From contig JAAENP010000154.1 of the NCBI GenBank assembly GCA_024224155.1, positions 1 through 64,000 on the forward strand: 64,000 nt of DNA. The letters run 5' to 3'. Under the pieces are notes generated by a model that saw only the letters and a list, made by a program, of their open reading frames with translations, was not told the origin of the DNA and ran no database searches. This stretch comes from a bacterium (GTDB lineage Bacteria > Acidobacteriota > Thermoanaerobaculia > Multivoradales > JAHEKO01). A program made the position numbers and the translations under genes. Of this stretch, positions 53,345 to 61,118 are shown in pieces. Each line of letters opens with the position of its first letter. Within the stretch, counting starts at the first letter, position 1.

Positions 53345-54645
53345 CCGATATCCTGAGGTTGCTGGACCAGGTCGCCCGGTCCGTGCTCCCGGCAGGGCTG
53401 GAGGCCGTCGAGGTCTATCTCAAGGAAGGACGCAGCCGCAGAGCCGCTCTGGGATCTCAGGGCCGGCTGGCGTCACTGCACCAAGAGCGCGGTTGGGCGG
53501 TGCGCGCCAGCGCCAAGAAATCGTCGTTTTTTTCTTGCGGCAGCGGCGAGTTGCCGGTGGCCGGGCCGTGGCCGAGCCCGGACGGCTACCCGATCAGGCT
53601 TCCGAGCTCGCGTCCGGTGACCGAGTGGAGCGAGCCGGCGCAGCTGCGATCCCCTCTGTGTGTGGAGCACGAGGCTCTCGAGATACTGGAAGCCTGCGGC
53701 CGCGAGCTCGAACGCGAGCTGCCCGACGCACGTCTTCTGCAGGCGACCCTCGAAGACGGCGAGAGCAGCTCGGAGATCGCCAATAGCAGGGGCGTCGAGG
53801 CGAGCTGGCGCCAGCGCACCGCGACTCTCTTTCTCGAAGCCGCACTGGGCAACGAGAAGGTCATCGAGTTCGTCGGTGGGCGAAACGCGCGAGCGTTCAG
53901 TCCACGGGCCCTGGCACGGCGTATCGCGGACCGCCTCCTGATTCGCCGAGACGGCACGCGGGGAGAGCGCGATCGGGGTGTGGTGCTATTGGCCCCACCG
54001 GTCGCGGTTCGGATTCTGGGAGCGCTGCTGCCGCTCTTGATGGATGTGGAGACGGGACGCAAATCCGGCAGAAAGAAGGGTCACGTTCTCGGTTCGGAGC
54101 GTTTGAGTATCACCGATGACGGCCGGCTCGCGGACGGTCTGTTTGCCGCACCCGTCGATGGCGAGGGTGTTCCGACCGGCCGAACGGTTCTCGTCGAGAA
54201 AGGTATTCTGTGCGCGACACTGAGTTCGGAGTCGGTAAGAAAGGCTTTGGTGGACCGCAGCGCCGGTTGTGTCCGCCGCGCCAGTTATCGAGACGTCCCG
54301 CAAGTCGGTCCGTCTCATCTCTTTGTCGAGGCCGATCGGAAGCAGTCGGCAGGAGCGCTGCTCGCCGAGATCTCGCGCGGACACTATTTCCTGGATGTGC
54401 TCGACGCCGGCCGGTTCGACCTGGAGGGCGACCGCTTCGAGATGACGCTTGGTGGATTTGCGGTGCGCTCCGGCGCCCCCACGGCCGCAATTGCGGGCGC
54501 CAGGCTGTCGGGCAGATTGAGTCAGCTGCTCGGCGGACTCCAGGCCGCGGCTCGGGACCTGACCTTCTTTCCGTTGGGAGGACTCCTCGGATCGCCCAGC
54601 CTTTTGGTTGTCGGGCTCGACACCAACGGCAAGTCCCCTTTCTGA
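53341..54645 (+). CDS. pmbA: PmbA/TldE-type protease partner
   Basis: This 434-residue protein has the TldE fold but lacks the HExxxH zinc motif, as expected for the non-metal partner. Marks are VEVYLKEGRSRRAALGSQGR at the start, SEIANSRGVEASWRQR in the middle and GHYFLDVLDAG with a VVGLDTNGKSPF end. The ATG at 53341 overlaps the tldD stop (ATGA), so the two subunits are translated together. Confidence 0.88.
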   Translation: MTDILRLLDQVARSVLPAGLEAVEVYLKEGRSRRAALGSQGRLASLHQERGWAVRASAKKSSFFSCGSGELPVAGPWPSPDGYPIRLPSSRPVTEWSEPAQLRSPLCVEHEALEILEACGRELERELPDARLLQATLEDGESSSEIANSRGVEASWRQRTATLFLEAALGNEKVIEFVGGRNARAFSPRALARRIADRLLIRRDGTRGERDRGVVLLAPPVAVRILGALLPLLMDVETGRKSGRKKGHVLGSERLSITDDGRLADGLFAAPVDGEGVPTGRTVLVEKGILCATLSSESVRKALVDRSAGCVRRASYRDVPQVGPSHLFVEADRKQSAGALLAEISRGHYFLDVLDAGRFDLEGDRFEMTLGGFAVRSGAPTAAIAGARLSGRLSQLLGGLQAAARDLTFFPLGGLLGSPSLLVVGLDTNGKSPF

Positions 54646-54657
54646 GCGACCGGTCGG

Positions 54658-55341
54658 CTATCCCTCAGATTCCGCTTTCTTTGCGCGCCGCCGTTGCTTC
54701 CTCTGGAGCTTGCGCTCTAGCTTGCGCTCGGGTCTGGGCATGCCTTCCTGAGCAGCGAGGAGAATGCTCGTGACGTTGCCCGGGTTCTCGTAGACGCGCG
54801 GTGCCAGGGCCGCGGAGGACAGGTCGGAGTAGGCCCAAAGAACCGCGCTCGAAGCGAGGGTGTTCTCGAGGATATGAGGATTGAAGGCCGGGTCGGTGAG
54901 CCTGGCATCGAGACGCATGGCGCGGGCGCAGCTCTGGATGGCTGCCGATCGCCGGCCTCTTTGAGCGAGAAGGACTCCCATCTGGTAATGCGCCCAGGCA
55001 TGCCTCGGATCGATCTTCAAAACCTCCCGATACTCCTTTTCGGCCCGGCGCGGCCGCTCCGTCTGGTGAAGGAGGAGCGCGAAGTTGTATCTGAGCGATA
55101 CCAATGCCGGGTCCACCAAGATACCTGCTTCGTAGGCCTCTGCCGCTTCCTTGTTCCGGCTGTCCAGATACAAGAGGTTGCCGAGATCGTTGTAGAGAGT
55201 CGCGTCGCCCGGGTTGGCGTCGATCACCCTTTGCTGCGCGGCAATTGCCTGGGGGAGATTGAGCGGCACCGTTTCGGCCTGGAGCGCCGAGGTGGCGATC
55301 AGAATCGGCAGGGCTGCGCACAGGGCTCTGAGGGACTTCAT
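54658..55341 (-). CDS. Secreted TPR protein
   Basis: This 227-residue protein has a signal peptide (residues 1-22, SALQA end). Three TPRs follow, such as ATLYNDLGNLLYLDSRNKEA and AWAHYQMGVLLAQRGRRSAA. It ends in a Lys/Arg/Glu coiled coil (KLERKLQRKQRRRAKK). Its ATG overlaps the stop of the upstream MXAN_5187-like gene. It is probably periplasmic; its function is unknown. Confidence 0.8.
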   Translation of the reverse strand: MKSLRALCAALPILIATSALQAETVPLNLPQAIAAQQRVIDANPGDATLYNDLGNLLYLDSRNKEAAEAYEAGILVDPALVSLRYNFALLLHQTERPRRAEKEYREVLKIDPRHAWAHYQMGVLLAQRGRRSAAIQSCARAMRLDARLTDPAFNPHILENTLASSAVLWAYSDLSSAALAPRVYENPGNVTSILLAAQEGMPRPERKLERKLQRKQRRRAKKAESEG

Positions 55342-55892
55342 ACGGCGTTCTCCTTGTTCTTGCGAACGGGCTTGGCCTTGAGCTTCAGGGTCTCACCCTC
55401 TCGCGCCACCCTGAGATGGACTTTGGCACAGCCGGTCTTCTCCCGGAGCTTGGATACCTGGCTTGCGAGGTGCTTTTCGAAGCTGCCGAAGTCGGCCTTG
55501 TTACTTCGACCGTGGCGACCATAGAGCTTTTCATAGAGGGCCTCGATGGCGGCGCGCTCGGGTCTCTCCCCGATCTCGAAGCCCCTGGAAGCATCGAGCC
55601 GAGGGCCGTGGGTGACGGACTTCGGGCGCACGATCTTGCCAGTCTCGATCTCTCGCAAGCGGCGGCCGTGCAGCTCGCCCAAGGTGTTGAAGCTCGCTTC
55701 GAGAGTGCTGAGCCTGAAACGTTGGGCGAACGAGCGCAGGCGACCCCGTCGCATGCTCCGAATCTGCTTCTCGATACGAAAGCGGAGCTCCTCCGGCGGC
55801 AAGCGGACGGCTCCGGCCATGAAGCGGTCGAACTCGATCCTGAGCAGACGCATATCCTGCTCGATTGAAGCGATCTGGCTGTCGAAGCTCAA
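55338..55892 (-). CDS. MXAN_5187 C-terminal-like hypothetical protein
   Basis: This 184-residue protein resembles the C-terminal domain of Myxococcus MXAN_5187 (IEFDRFMAGAVRLPPEELRF, RRGRLRSFAQRFRLSTLEAS, and a C-terminal FEKHLASQVSKLREKTG). The function is unknown. The start is TTG 55892, only 21 bp from divergent selA. The family link is from memory and moderate. Confidence 0.65.
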   Translation of the reverse strand: MSFDSQIASIEQDMRLLRIEFDRFMAGAVRLPPEELRFRIEKQIRSMRRGRLRSFAQRFRLSTLEASFNTLGELHGRRLREIETGKIVRPKSVTHGPRLDASRGFEIGERPERAAIEALYEKLYGRHGRSNKADFGSFEKHLASQVSKLREKTGCAKVHLRVAREGETLKLKAKPVRKNKENAV

Positions 55893-55913
55893 GTTTCTCT
55901 AGAATGGTTCTCG

Positions 55914-57296
55914 ATGACGGTTGAAGCTCGAGCCGACCTGCTTCGGCAGCTACCCGCGGTGGATATTCTGCTTGGCGATGCCGAATTAGCGGGCGCACAT
56001 CAATTATACGGAAGGCGCCTGGTGCGCGTCCAAGCGGGGGTCGAGTTGGAGCGGCTTCGCGAGCGAGTCCTGGCCGGTGAGGACATCGTTATGGATCGAG
56101 AAGTGGCCGAGCTTCCGAGCACTATTCGGATTGCGCTCGAGAGCCGCTACGGAAAGCCCTTGGAGCGAGTTCTCAACGCCACCGGCATCTTGCTCCACAC
56201 CAATCTGGGACGCGCGCCCTTGCCGCGAGCGATCGCTGGGCGACTTCCGGATCTGCTGAACGCGTATTGTGACCTGGAGTTCGATCTCGGCGCCGGCAGG
56301 CGGGTGGACCGCAATCATCGCGCCGCTCGTCTGCTCGAGGCCGCGACCGGCGCGCCGGCGGCCGTGGTGGTCAACAACAACGCCGCGGCGATGGTCCTGG
56401 TTCTAGCCGTGCTCGCAGTCGACCGAGAGGTCATAGTCTCCCGTGGAGAGCTTGTCGAGATCGGCGGGTCGTTCAGGATTCCCGAGCTACTGGAGGCCAC
56501 GGGCTGCCGGTTGGTCGAAGTGGGTACGACCAATCGGACCCGCCTGGCCGACTACGAGCGAGCCATCGGGCCGCAGACGGCGATGTTGCTCAAGGTCTTC
56601 CCGAGCAACTACCGGCAGGCGGGCTACGTCGCGAGTGTTTCGCCGGGCGACCTCGTCGCTCTCGGTCGAAGCCGGGCGATTCCGCTTCTGGTCGACGAGG
56701 GCAGCGGGCTTTTGCAGGCGCGAGAACACCCACAACTCAGAGATCACCCGAGCTTGGAGGCGTTGCTTCGACAAGGCTGCGACCTGGTATGTGGCAGCGG
56801 AGACAAGCTCCTGGGCGGGCCCCAGGCCGGACTTCTTCTCGGGAGCTCGGAGCTCGTGGAGAGATGCCGGCATCACCCCTTGTATCGAGCGCTGCGACCC
56901 GACAGAACGACCCTTGCCGCTCTCGAGGGCGTCTTGCGGCGGCACCTTGCCGGAAACCCCATGCCGCTCGACCGCCTCTGGCCCGACGAAACCGAGCACC
57001 GCGGACGCCTCGAGGCGTTGGCGCCCAGGCTGGGCGCCGAGATCGTACCGGCCGACGCGTTTCTCGGCGGGGGGTCGGCTCCCGACCAGCCGGTTCCGGG
57101 CCTGGCCTTGGCGCTCCCGGATACCCCCGAACTGGCCTCCGCTTTGAGACTCGGCAGTCCGCCCGTTGTGGGCTACTCACGAAGGGGTCGGTTCGTCCTG
57201 GATCTGCGCACGGTCGAGGCGGAGGATGACGAGGTCCTGGCGACCGCCGTCTTGGCAGGGCTCCGAAAAATGGGAATCGATGCAGCAAGCCCCTAG
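55914..57296 (+). CDS. selA: L-seryl-tRNA(Sec) selenium transferase
   Basis: This 460-residue PLP enzyme converts seryl-tRNA(Sec) to selenocysteyl-tRNA with selenophosphate. Marks are VLNATGILLHTNLGRAPLP, VVNNNAAAMVLVL, and the PLP Lys298 in GSGDKLLGGPQAGLLLG. The length matches E. coli SelA. selB, selC and selD are not in the window. The 3' end overlaps the NtrC-type gene by 17 bp. Confidence 0.94.
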   Translation: MTVEARADLLRQLPAVDILLGDAELAGAHQLYGRRLVRVQAGVELERLRERVLAGEDIVMDREVAELPSTIRIALESRYGKPLERVLNATGILLHTNLGRAPLPRAIAGRLPDLLNAYCDLEFDLGAGRRVDRNHRAARLLEAATGAPAAVVVNNNAAAMVLVLAVLAVDREVIVSRGELVEIGGSFRIPELLEATGCRLVEVGTTNRTRLADYERAIGPQTAMLLKVFPSNYRQAGYVASVSPGDLVALGRSRAIPLLVDEGSGLLQAREHPQLRDHPSLEALLRQGCDLVCGSGDKLLGGPQAGLLLGSSELVERCRHHPLYRALRPDRTTLAALEGVLRRHLAGNPMPLDRLWPDETEHRGRLEALAPRLGAEIVPADAFLGGGSAPDQPVPGLALALPDTPELASALRLGSPPVVGYSRRGRFVLDLRTVEAEDDEVLATAVLAGLRKMGIDAASP

Positions 57297-58593
57297 AATC
57301 TTGATTGTCGAGGATCGCGACGCGCTCCGGCGCCTGCTCGAAACGGCGTTGGCCCAGCACGGTTACGACATAACGAGCGCGGCGGATGGCGCCGAGGGTG
57401 TCGCGCTTGCCAAGACCGGAGACTTCGATCTTGTCGTCACGGATTTGAAGCTGCCCTCGGCGTCGGGACTCGAGGTCCTCGAGGCCAGCCGAGAGCGCCG
57501 ACCGGAAGCGCCGGTGTTGGTGCTCACCGCTCACGGCACCGTTCAGACCGCGGTCGACGCGATGAAAATGGGCGCCAGTGATTACCTCGAGAAGCCCGTT
57601 GAGATAGACGATCTGACGGCGCTCGTGGGCAGCCACCTCGGTGGTGAATCCGGGCCGACGCTGCTCGAAGCTCCGGGAGTCCCTCCAATCGTGGGGCGCC
57701 ATCCCTTGATGCGCGCGGCCGCGAAACTCACGCTGCGAGTAGCCCCGACCGAGAGTACGGTCCTGCTGACCGGCGAGAGCGGTACTGGCAAGGAACTGTT
57801 CGCGCGGGCGATTCATGCCCACTCGCCCCGCAAGTCGAGCCCCTTTGTAGCGGTCAACTGCGCCGCCTTGCCGGCCCAGTTGCTCGAGAACGAGCTCTTT
57901 GGTCACGAGAAGGGCGCCTTCACGGGAGCGCACAGGCGCCAGAAGGGCCGATTCGAGGCCGCCCAGGGTGGAACTCTGCTGCTGGACGAGATCGGCGAGC
58001 TGGAAACGGGGATCCAGGGCAAGGTACTGCGGGTACTCGAAGAGCGCGCCTTCGAGCGGGTCGGAGGTACGCGGACGGTTCGGGCGGATGTTCGGTTGGT
58101 TGCGGCCACCAATCGCGACCTGCGCGCCATGGTGAAACATGGCGAGTTCCGGTCGGATCTCTTTTTTCGGTTGGAAGTCTTCCCGATCGAGTTACCGGCT
58201 CTGAGAGAGCGATCCTCGGACATTCCGGCTCTGGCAGGCCACATCCTCGAACAAGTCTGTACTCGTTTGGGGAGAACCCGTCTGATACCGACTTCGAGGG
58301 CGGAGGACCTGCTCCAGCAACAGCCTTGGCCGGGCAATGTCCGCCAACTGGCGAATCTGCTCGAACGAGCGGCGATTTTGTGCGAAGGCAACACTCTGAG
58401 CGTAGCCGATCTGAAGGGGCTGCTGTCGCCCGGTGACGCCGAGGCACGGCAAGAGGTCGAAGACGCCTTGCTGGCCTCGGGTGGCGACAAGAAGCGCGCG
58501 GCCGAGCTTCTGGGGATCAGCTACCGCAGCTTGCAGCGCAAGGTCCAGCAGTACGACCTCGAGGGCTTTCCACGGTATCGCGGACAGTCGTAG
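57280..58593 (+). CDS. NtrC-family sigma-54 response regulator
   Basis: This 437-residue protein has a receiver domain (phospho-acceptor D55, LVVTDLKLP) and a sigma-54 AAA+ domain. The AAA+ part carries Walker A GESGTGKE near 162, the sigma-54 contact GAFTGA near 208, and LLLDEIGEL. A Fis-type HTH closes it (AAELLGISYRSLQRKVQQYD). It activates sigma-54 promoters after phosphorylation. The convergent histidine kinase is the likely partner. ATG 57280 lies inside the selA end. Confidence 0.92.
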   Translation: MQQAPRILIVEDRDALRRLLETALAQHGYDITSAADGAEGVALAKTGDFDLVVTDLKLPSASGLEVLEASRERRPEAPVLVLTAHGTVQTAVDAMKMGASDYLEKPVEIDDLTALVGSHLGGESGPTLLEAPGVPPIVGRHPLMRAAAKLTLRVAPTESTVLLTGESGTGKELFARAIHAHSPRKSSPFVAVNCAALPAQLLENELFGHEKGAFTGAHRRQKGRFEAAQGGTLLLDEIGELETGIQGKVLRVLEERAFERVGGTRTVRADVRLVAATNRDLRAMVKHGEFRSDLFFRLEVFPIELPALRERSSDIPALAGHILEQVCTRLGRTRLIPTSRAEDLLQQQPWPGNVRQLANLLERAAILCEGNTLSVADLKGLLSPGDAEARQEVEDALLASGGDKKRAAELLGISYRSLQRKVQQYDLEGFPRYRGQS

Positions 58594-58623
58594 CCGTCCG
58601 CCCACTCGGGGCTTCGGCTGCCG

Positions 58624-60351
58624 CTATTCGTCGACAAGAGCGATTGAGAGTCGCGCCATCGAACCGCCACCGGGCCGGTCACCAAGTCGAAGCCGGCCGC
58701 CGTGAAGATCCACGATTCGGCGGGCGAGCGAGAGCCCCAAGCCGACTCCTCCCGCGCGCCCGGTGACGAACGGCTCGAAGAGCCGCTTGCGCACGGCTTC
58801 GGGAAGCCCGGGGCCGCGGTCGAGGATCTCGATGATCGCCAACCCGTCCTGGCGCGATGTCCGGACCGTCACGGACTCCTCGATCCCGGCGGCTTGCTGG
58901 GCCTGACAGGCATTGTGGAGGAGATTGCGGATCGCCCGTTCAAGCAGCTGAGCGTCGCCCATGACCGGTAGTGGCTCGCGACCCTGAATCTCGACGCTGC
59001 TCCCTTCAAGCGCAGGATCGGCCGCCGCCCGGCGCACGACGGTTTCCAGGTTCAAGAGCTCGGGGCGGCTGCTTTCGGGACGCGCAAAGGACAGGAAATC
59101 TTCCAGGACTCTCTGCAGATGATCGGTCTCCCGGCGTAGCTCGGAGAGGTAGTCGGTGATCGCTTCCTCCTCGGGTGCTCGTTCCACCAAGGTCAGGTAT
59201 CCGCGAAATGTGGAAAGGCTGTTGCGCATCTCGTGAGCGACACCCGCGGCGAGCTCGCCGACCTGGGCAAGGCTGAACGAGATCTTCTCCTCTTCGGCTT
59301 GGCGACGGGTCTCGGTGAGATCCGCGAACAGCGCCAGGAAACCCCGCACTTCGCCGTCATTGCGCCGAAGAGGGTGGACGCTCACGCCCAGCGGTACCGA
59401 TTCACCGTCGCGCTCGATGTCGATTTCCCGGCGTTGGATGGGTTCGTTGCTTTCGATGGCGCTGGCGACCAGCTCGCTCAGCTTAGTATGGCCGGCGAGA
59501 AGCTCCGCCATGGGCGCCCCCGATTCGGGAGACGGCGAACCCAGCAGTCGAGCGCCTACGGGATTGAGGGCAAGGACCTCACCACCGCGGCCCAAGAGCA
59601 GGAATCCGCTCTCGAGTGAGGGCCCCAGAGCCAGTTCCAGTGTCGCCAGCTCCTCTTCTGGAGAACGTTCCGCTTCGAGCGCGCGGACCGCCTTCTCGAA
59701 CGAGGAAATCAGGAAGGCGACTTCGTCCTCTGTTGTGTCCCCGGGGTCCTGGAGCCGGCGGGCTGTGGCCAGTAGCTGGTCGTAGGGTGCCAGCAGGTGC
59801 CTGAGAAAGAGGAGCACCAGGATCGACAGCGCCGCGTTGATGGGCAGGACCACCCAGGCCAGGGTGCGCACGTTTCTCAGCTGCCGGCTGAGCTCGTGGG
59901 CTCGCAGGTCGATACGAAGATAGTGAGGCTCTCCGCTCCAGACAGTGGGTGCGATTGCGGCGATGTAGTCTCTGTTCTTATCGGGTCCGACAGCGAGTGG
60001 CCGCTCGATTTCGAGGGCGTCGAAGTCGCCGAATGGCATTCCCGTCGAGATCGAGCCGCCTTCAACGATCGCATGGCCGGCGCTCGATACCAGGACGAAG
60101 GATTCTACGTGCGACAGCTGCTCGCGAAGCTCACTGGCCGTGGTGATGCGGCGGGCGGCGATGGACTCCGCGAGTCGGTCCACCAGGTGAGCGGCTTCGA
60201 GTCTGCGCGCCTCGACGGTGAGCGTAATCCCGGTCCGATAGCTGAGGAGGGTGTAGGTCGACAGCACGACCAGCAGCAGGAACACGACCGGCAGAACGAT
60301 CAAGACCTCGCGCCGCAGGCCGATTCCGGGACCGCGTAGGGCTCGTTTCAT
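58624..60351 (-). CDS. Membrane histidine kinase with PAS domain
   Basis: This 575-residue kinase has two membrane helices (about 14-36 and 163-183) around a periplasmic sensor. A HAMP-like linker, a PAS domain at about 245-345 (LLLGRGGEVLALNPVGARLLG), HisKA with H373 (AAGVAHEMRNSLSTFRGYL), and HATPase_c with NLLHNACQA and a DRGPGLPEAVRKRLFEPF region follow. Its ATG overlaps the prepilin peptidase stop as ATGA. It is convergent with the NtrC gene, a layout recalling PilS/PilR. Confidence 0.9.
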   Translation of the reverse strand: MKRALRGPGIGLRREVLIVLPVVFLLLVVLSTYTLLSYRTGITLTVEARRLEAAHLVDRLAESIAARRITTASELREQLSHVESFVLVSSAGHAIVEGGSISTGMPFGDFDALEIERPLAVGPDKNRDYIAAIAPTVWSGEPHYLRIDLRAHELSRQLRNVRTLAWVVLPINAALSILVLLFLRHLLAPYDQLLATARRLQDPGDTTEDEVAFLISSFEKAVRALEAERSPEEELATLELALGPSLESGFLLLGRGGEVLALNPVGARLLGSPSPESGAPMAELLAGHTKLSELVASAIESNEPIQRREIDIERDGESVPLGVSVHPLRRNDGEVRGFLALFADLTETRRQAEEEKISFSLAQVGELAAGVAHEMRNSLSTFRGYLTLVERAPEEEAITDYLSELRRETDHLQRVLEDFLSFARPESSRPELLNLETVVRRAAADPALEGSSVEIQGREPLPVMGDAQLLERAIRNLLHNACQAQQAAGIEESVTVRTSRQDGLAIIEILDRGPGLPEAVRKRLFEPFVTGRAGGVGLGLSLARRIVDLHGGRLRLGDRPGGGSMARLSIALVDE

Positions 60352-61118
60352 AGCAGGCCGAGATAGAAGTCGACGATTTGGTCGCCGAAGAAGAGTGCGA
60401 CCACGGCGCCGACGGACAGGAAGACACCGAAGGGCAATCGGGAGCTCGCGCCCAGCCGTCGCAAGGCGATCAACAAGAGCCCGGTCATGGCCCCGGCTAC
60501 CGTCGCCACCAACAGAGTGACCGCAGCGCCCTGCCAGCCCAGAAAAGCTCCGACCATGGCCAGCATGTTGACATCGCCGAGGCCCATGCCTTCTTCGTTG
60601 CGCAGCCAGTACCAGAAATTCACGATCAGGATCAGGGCCCCGGCGCCGAAGAGGATACCGAGAGCGGCATCGGCGAAGCTGGTTCGGGGCAGCCAGGGCT
60701 GAAGCATCAGACCGGCGAGGATTCCCGGCAGCGTGAGCTTGTCGGGCAGTAGAAAATGATCGTAGTCGATCAACGCCAGGCACAGCAGCAGTGAGCAAAA
60801 AAGGACCGCGGCGAGAGTTTCGAGGCTGAATCCAAAGCGCCATGCGCACAGAGCGAAGAAAGTGCTAGCCGCGAGCTCGATCAGGGGATAGCGAATCGAG
60901 ATCGGAGCCGAGCATCTGCGGCACTTACCCCGAAGCAAAAGGTAGCTCAGAACCGGAATGTTGTCGCGCGCGGCTACCGGTCCGCCGCAGAATGTGCACG
61001 CGGAGCGTGGGAAGACGATGGACGTGCCGCGTGGCAGCCGGTGGACCACGACGTTGAGGAAACTGCCGACAACGAGGCCGAACAGGGCCGAATAGATGAT
61101 CAGGAGCGGGGTTGCCAC
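60348..61118 (-). CDS. pilD: Prepilin peptidase / type IV leader peptidase
   Basis: This 256-residue polytopic aspartic protease cleaves and methylates type IV pilins and type II secretion pseudopilins. The N-terminal loop carries two CxxC pairs (CTFCGG and CRRCSA). The catalytic Asp residues lie in LIDYDHFLLPD and the GxGD motif (GMGLGDVNML). GSFLNVVVHRLP is the family start. GTG 61118 is used and overlaps the YfhO-like end by 19 bp. The histidine kinase is coupled downstream. Confidence 0.92.
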   Translation of the reverse strand: MATPLLIIYSALFGLVVGSFLNVVVHRLPRGTSIVFPRSACTFCGGPVAARDNIPVLSYLLLRGKCRRCSAPISIRYPLIELAASTFFALCAWRFGFSLETLAAVLFCSLLLCLALIDYDHFLLPDKLTLPGILAGLMLQPWLPRTSFADAALGILFGAGALILIVNFWYWLRNEEGMGLGDVNMLAMVGAFLGWQGAAVTLLVATVAGAMTGLLLIALRRLGASSRLPFGVFLSVGAVVALFFGDQIVDFYLGLL

